Shown here piece after piece: positions 1 through 3,083 of a stretch of 6,126 nucleotides of DNA. The stretch lies in assembly GCA_016195205.1 (NCBI GenBank), contig JACQAB010000067.1, forward strand, positions 1 through 6,126, read 5' to 3'. Source of the stretch: Pseudomonadota bacterium (GTDB lineage: Bacteria; Pseudomonadota; Alphaproteobacteria; UBA9219; RGZA01). Under the pieces are notes generated by a model, which did no database searches, was not told the DNA's origin, and worked only from the letters and a program-made list of their open reading frames with translations. The translations under genes and the position numbers were made by a program. Every line of letters begins with the position of its first letter. The first letter of the stretch is position 1.

Positions 1-477
1 ACGGCGTTTTTCAATACCCTATGGCCGACATGGGCGCTTGGCTTGTACAAGGCTTTTAATCACGCGCTGGGGTTCCTGGGCTATTGGTTTTCAGGAAAAA
101 TCATCGAGCGCATTGGCGCGGCCTACACACTTATTGTGCGTGAGGTTTATTGGTTTCTATCGCAAAGCCTTGCGCTTGTTCTTTCCAACGTTCTTACGCC
201 GATCCTGTTTCTGACGGGGGCGCCGTTCTTCGGCCCTGGCCAAGTGGCACGCGACAAGCTGATGCAGGAAGAATTCTCGGATGAGCAGCGCGCCACTATG
301 GGTTCGGTGGCGTCTTTCATGGGCAGCCTAGTTTTTACGGTCGCGGCGCTGGCCATTGGCGCCGTGGCCGATCATTTCGGATTGCTGGCCGGCGTGGCGC
401 TGGGAGTCGTCATGACCGCAAGTTCTTTGCCTTTTTATATATGGGTGTTCCGCAAGGATTTTCGGGCGGCAAGTTAA
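1..477 (+). CDS. MFS transporter, C-terminal part (5' end outside window)
   Basis: The reading frame is open from base 1 to a TAA at 475-477, giving 158 residues with no start in view. The TTG at 43 is only an internal codon, because the frame continues upstream with hydrophobic residues. Four hydrophobic segments at about residues 14-31, 53-76, 104-123 and 127-150 look like the last membrane helices of a major facilitator superfamily carrier in the inner membrane. The loop EEFSDEQRATMGSVASF (about 90-106) resembles the conserved 'RAT-x-x-S' stretch of MFS drug/metabolite exporters, and the protein ends in a short basic tail, RKDFRAAS. The substrate cannot be told from this fragment. It is separated from the next gene by an 80-base gap with its own promoter candidate, so it is probably not part of the downstream operon. 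Family assignment is fairly secure; function is open. Confidence 0.8.
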   Translation, partial: TAFFNTLWPTWALGLYKAFNHALGFLGYWFSGKIIERIGAAYTLIVREVYWFLSQSLALVLSNVLTPILFLTGAPFFGPGQVARDKLMQEEFSDEQRATMGSVASFMGSLVFTVAALAIGAVADHFGLLAGVALGVVMTASSLPFYIWVFRKDFRAAS

Positions 478-501
478 GGTTAACCCGAGCGTAAAAAGAG
501 T

Positions 502-531
502 TTGTCTAACTCCTCCGCATCTGGCTATATT
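502..531 (+). promoter_or_regulatory. Candidate sigma-70-type promoter for the operon
   Basis: In the gap after the transporter gene, TTGTCT (502-507) and TATATT (526-531) match -35 and -10 boxes and are separated by 18 bases. A transcript would start near 538-540 and leave a leader of about 20 bases before the ATG at 558. The match is by eye. This is the only clear gap in the window, which makes it the natural place for an operon promoter. Confidence 0.45.
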
Positions 532-547
532 CTTGCGCATTAAAAAC

Positions 548-552
548 GGAGG
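548..552 (+). promoter_or_regulatory. Strong Shine-Dalgarno site before the small protein gene
   Basis: GGAGG lies five bases before the ATG at 558. It is the best ribosome binding site in the window and is the main reason to treat the small 116-residue frame as a real gene with this start. Confidence 0.75.
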
Positions 553-557
553 TTTAT

Positions 558-908
558 ATGGCAGACGAGATAACCATTCAGTATCTTTATCAAGGACGGC
601 TGGGAAGCCTTCCGCTGGCTGCCGGTCAGCGCTTTGCGGATATCACGAAAACTACCGGAAACAATTTGTTCGTGGAGGGTCCGGGTCCTGGCCATGCGGA
701 AGGCACCTTTATCTGGGGCGTAGAGGCAGACTACGCCAACGCGTTGGTAAGGGCGGCAAGAGCGTCGGGTGAACTGAACGTTGATCTGACGGATGTTCAA
801 AAGATCAGTCAGAATACCATGGCCCTTGGCTCAACCACCGGGCTTGGAAAAGGCGTCGGCTTGGGGCACTCTGCTTTCCATGGCGGCAGAAGATGTCTTC
901 ACAGCTGA
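558..908 (+). CDS. Small protein of unknown function at the operon head
   Basis: This frame encodes 116 residues, from an ATG with a perfect GGAGG site to a TGA at 906-908. I do not recognise the family. There is no signal peptide, membrane segment or cysteine motif; the single Cys is at residue 113. The N-terminal part (1-90) looks like a normal soluble mixed alpha/beta protein, with segments such as EITIQYLYQGRLG and WGVEADYANALVRAA. Residues 91-110 are glycine-rich (GSTTGLGKGVGLG), and the final residues RRCLHS are read from DNA that is also the start of tsaE, in another frame. Codon use is somewhat different from the neighbours, with ATA, AGA, AGG and GGA codons. The last 29 bases overlap tsaE, whose own ribosome site is weak, so translation of this gene may feed ribosomes to tsaE. 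It could be a lineage-specific accessory protein. That it is a gene is likely; its role is unknown. Confidence 0.65.
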   Translation: MADEITIQYLYQGRLGSLPLAAGQRFADITKTTGNNLFVEGPGPGHAEGTFIWGVEADYANALVRAARASGELNVDLTDVQKISQNTMALGSTTGLGKGVGLGHSAFHGGRRCLHS

Positions 909-1362
909 ATTAAACGAACCAGAAATGGCCGCGCTGGCGCAGAAGCTTGCGCCGTTATTGAAGCGCCGGGATTGCATCGCGCTTTATGGCGATCTGGGCG
1001 CAGGGAAAAGCAGTTTTATACGTGCCTGCATCCATGCCCTGGCCAAGGCCAAAGAGGTGCCCAGCCCGACTTTCACGCTTGTCCAGACGTATGAAAGCCC
1101 GGCGGGCGCGCTTTGGCATTTCGATCTTTATCGTGTGAAAAAAACCTCTGAAATTCTGGAGTTGGGCTGGGACGAGGCCCTGCATGACGGCATTATTTTC
1201 GTGGAATGGCCCGAGCGGTTGGGGGCCTTGCTGCCGCAGCGCCATCTTGCCATTCACCTCAATTTCCATCAGGATTCCGCCAAACGCCGTATTTCCATTC
1301 AAGGTGACGCTCCATGGCCCTTGCGCCTGTCTCCCGTGCTGCCGAAAGCGGCGAAGATGTAA
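880..1362 (+). CDS. tsaE: TsaE, ATPase of the tRNA t6A37 threonylcarbamoylation complex
   Basis: TsaE (YjeE family) works in the cytoplasm with TsaB and TsaD. Its ATP hydrolysis supports turnover of the complex that puts threonylcarbamoyl on A37 of ANN-decoding tRNAs. The 160-residue product matches the family's usual length of about 150. Visible motifs are the Walker A P-loop GDLGAGKS at residues 37-44, the switch-like PSPTFTL at 61-67, HFDLYR at 80-85 and the Walker B-like IIFVEWPE at 105-112, all in family order. The frame is open further up to an ATG at 793. I chose the ATG at 880 because the residues before it look unlike a TsaE N-terminus and lie inside the preceding gene. No good ribosome site precedes 880, so coupling to the upstream gene is likely. 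The 3' end overlaps amgK by 49 bases in a different frame. Confidence 0.93.
   Translation: MAAEDVFTAELNEPEMAALAQKLAPLLKRRDCIALYGDLGAGKSSFIRACIHALAKAKEVPSPTFTLVQTYESPAGALWHFDLYRVKKTSEILELGWDEALHDGIIFVEWPERLGALLPQRHLAIHLNFHQDSAKRRISIQGDAPWPLRLSPVLPKAAKM
1301..1307 (+). promoter_or_regulatory. Shine-Dalgarno site that fixes the amgK start inside tsaE
   Basis: AAGGTGA lies six bases before the ATG at 1314, within the tsaE coding sequence. It supports a start 49 bases before the tsaE stop and an independent initiation of amgK rather than a fused product. Confidence 0.6.
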
Positions 1363-2345
1363 TCGCCACCTTCCTGCGTGATCAGGGCTGGGGCGGGGCG
1401 CGGCAAACCCCCGTTCAGGAAGATTTTTCAGGCAGGCTTTACCGCCGTTTGCATGGCGAAGGCGGCGGGCCCGGCGCCATTTTGATGCGCATGCATCGCC
1501 CGCCCGAGCTGAAACTCTTTATGAACATGCAAAAACTGCTGGAGGGCTATGGCATCCGCGTGCCGGCCATTCATGCCGTGGATTTTGAAAACGGGTTGGC
1601 GCTTCTGGAAGATCTGGGCGAAGCGCGGTTCGACCGCCTGCTGAACGCCGAGCAATCGCACGAAAAACTTTATCCCATCGCGGTTGATGCCCTAGTGCAT
1701 CTGCATCAGGCGGCGGCTCAGCTCGATGCCACGCGACTTGGCGTGCCGCATTTTAATGAAAAACTGTTCCTTGAGCAGGTCAGCCTGTTTCTGGATGTGT
1801 ATGGCGAGAAATTTTTGGGCCAGCCTTTCCCGGCCGCCACACGCGCCGCGTTTGTTGAGGCCTGGGCCCCGCTGAAAAGCGCCTGCGCCATTGCCCAGTC
1901 GCTGATTTTCCGCGACTGCCATGCCGAAAACATTCTTTATCTAGCGAATGAAAAGGGCCATCGCCGCGCCGGGATCATTGATTTTCAGGACGGCGGCGTG
2001 GGCCCGGTAAATTACGATCTTATCTCCTTGCTTGAAGACGCCCGGCGCGACGTTCCGGATGATTTGCGCCACCGCATGACGGCGTATTACCTGGAGCGCA
2101 GCAAAAGAGAAGAGCCCGCGGCTTTCTCTGCCTCTTATCCGGTTGTTGCCGCGCAACGGCATCTGCGCGTGATTGCCATCACCGGCCGCCGCTGGCTGGA
2201 AAAGGGCGAACCACTGGTGGCCGACTATTTCCGTCGCAGCTGGCGCATGCTTGATCGGCATTCCAAAACCCCGGCGCTGGCACCTCTTTTCACCTGGCTT
2301 GATCAGAACGTGCCCGAAGCCCGGCGTGACGTTCCACCGCGATGA
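1314..2345 (+). CDS. amgK: AmgK-type anomeric MurNAc/GlcNAc kinase (APH-fold phosphotransferase)
   Basis: The 343-residue protein belongs to the aminoglycoside-phosphotransferase fold in the branch formerly described as a phosphotransferase related to Ser/Thr kinases. Characterised members (AmgK of Pseudomonas) phosphorylate N-acetylmuramic acid and GlcNAc at C1 with ATP, feeding cell-wall recycling. Seen here: an N-lobe DFSGRLYRRL (37-46) at the expected nucleotide loop, a hinge-like LLEDLG (97-102), the catalytic loop FRDCHAEN (199-206, with D201, H203 and N206) and the metal-binding IIDFQD (221-226, D223). These are followed by GPVNYDLISLLEDARRDV (230-247), which is typical of this branch. 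Its stop overlaps the murU start (ATGA at 2342-2345), pairing kinase and uridylyltransferase as the pathway requires. In some alphaproteobacteria I recall this domain fused to TsaE; here it is separate. The family is sure; the exact sugar substrate is inferred from the murU partner. Confidence 0.85.
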   Translation: MALAPVSRAAESGEDVIATFLRDQGWGGARQTPVQEDFSGRLYRRLHGEGGGPGAILMRMHRPPELKLFMNMQKLLEGYGIRVPAIHAVDFENGLALLEDLGEARFDRLLNAEQSHEKLYPIAVDALVHLHQAAAQLDATRLGVPHFNEKLFLEQVSLFLDVYGEKFLGQPFPAATRAAFVEAWAPLKSACAIAQSLIFRDCHAENILYLANEKGHRRAGIIDFQDGGVGPVNYDLISLLEDARRDVPDDLRHRMTAYYLERSKREEPAAFSASYPVVAAQRHLRVIAITGRRWLEKGEPLVADYFRRSWRMLDRHSKTPALAPLFTWLDQNVPEARRDVPPR

Positions 2346-3073
2346 TCCCGGTTCCGCAAACCGCCATGGTGCTGGCGGCGGGCTTGGGCCAGCGCATGCG
2401 CCCGTTGAGCCTGGAAAAGCCCAAGCCGTTGCTGGAAGTTGATGGCCGCACCATGCTGGATCTCGTGCTTGATCGTCTTGCCGAAGCGGGCGTGAAAAAG
2501 GCGGTGGTTAATACGCATTACAAAGCATGGATGATCGAATCGCATCTGCAGCTCCGCAGGGATGTCAAAATCACTTTTTCCCGTGAAGAGGAATTGCTGG
2601 ATACCGGTGGCGGGGTGAAAAAGGCCCTGCCGCATTTGGGCAAGTTGCCCATCTTCGTCGTCAATTCCGATTTGCCCTGGCAAAATGGCGCCACGCCCGC
2701 GCTAGCGCGCCTGGCCGCGGCGTTTGATGAAAAGAAAATGGACGCCCTGCTTCTTCTGGCCAAACGCGAGAATCCGCGCACGCGCGGCTTTACGAATGCC
2801 GAGGGTGATTTTTTTATGGAAGACGGTGGCCGTCTTCGCCGCTTGGGCACCAACACCCCCCGGCCCTATGTGTTCATCTCGGCGCAGATCGTGAAGCCGG
2901 AAATTTTTGCGCGCGTGCCGGAAAAGGTTTTTTCCACCAACCAGGTATGGGACGAGGCCGAGAGAAACGGGCGGCTTTATGGATTGGCGCATGATGGCGC
3001 CTGTTATCATGTGGGCACCCCCGCCGATTTGGTGGAATCCAACCGGCTTCTGCGCGAAGGCGGCGGGTGGTAG
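2342..3073 (+). CDS. murU: MurU-type nucleotidyltransferase (MurNAc-1-phosphate uridylyltransferase)
   Basis: The 243-residue product is a sugar-1-phosphate nucleotidyltransferase. MurU joins MurNAc-alpha-1-phosphate to UTP, giving UDP-MurNAc and pyrophosphate, which returns recycled muramic acid to peptidoglycan synthesis without MurA and MurB. Visible motifs are the nucleotide-binding signature VLAAGLGQRMRPL (10-22) with KPKPL at 26-30, LLDTGGGVKKAL (85-96), the metal-binding VNSD (107-110, D110) and the late YHVGTPADL (222-230). Length and motif order fit a single-domain member; it has no left-handed beta-helix acyltransferase tail as in GlmU. The start ATG overlaps the amgK stop by four bases (ATGA), a classic coupling arrangement. 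An internal ATG at 2366 is possible but less well placed. Without the AmgK partner it could be read as a generic hexose-1-phosphate nucleotidyltransferase; the pairing makes MurU the best call. Confidence 0.85.
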   Translation: MIPVPQTAMVLAAGLGQRMRPLSLEKPKPLLEVDGRTMLDLVLDRLAEAGVKKAVVNTHYKAWMIESHLQLRRDVKITFSREEELLDTGGGVKKALPHLGKLPIFVVNSDLPWQNGATPALARLAAAFDEKKMDALLLLAKRENPRTRGFTNAEGDFFMEDGGRLRRLGTNTPRPYVFISAQIVKPEIFARVPEKVFSTNQVWDEAERNGRLYGLAHDGACYHVGTPADLVESNRLLREGGGW

Positions 3074-3083
3074 TCTTTATATT

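Noticed and set aside
473..512. Terminator after the transporter gene
   Set aside because: Only GGTTAACC (478-485, no loop) and a 5-bp GAGTT/AACTC stem (498-512) are present, without a following T-tract.
793..879. Upstream extension of tsaE by 29 residues
   Set aside because: It lies inside the small upstream gene, lacks a ribosome site and does not resemble a TsaE N-terminus.
1314..1362. Programmed frameshift making a TsaE-AmgK fusion
   Set aside because: No X XXY YYZ slippery heptamer is present in the overlap, and amgK has its own ribosome site and ATG.
1314..2345. Aminoglycoside resistance phosphotransferase
   Set aside because: The fold is shared, but the RDCHAEN/DFQD motifs, the ARRDV stretch and the overlap with a nucleotidyltransferase fit the AmgK branch, not antibiotic kinases.
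2342..3073. GlmU or mannose-1-phosphate guanylyltransferase
   Set aside because: It is too short for GlmU and has no acyltransferase repeat domain; pairing with the AmgK-type kinase favours MurU.
2907..3083. Upstream extension of addB by 59 residues
   Set aside because: The stretch overlaps the end of murU in another frame and reads as a Trp- and Pro-rich sequence unlike AddB, whereas the ATG at 3084 gives the expected N-terminus right after the murU stop.
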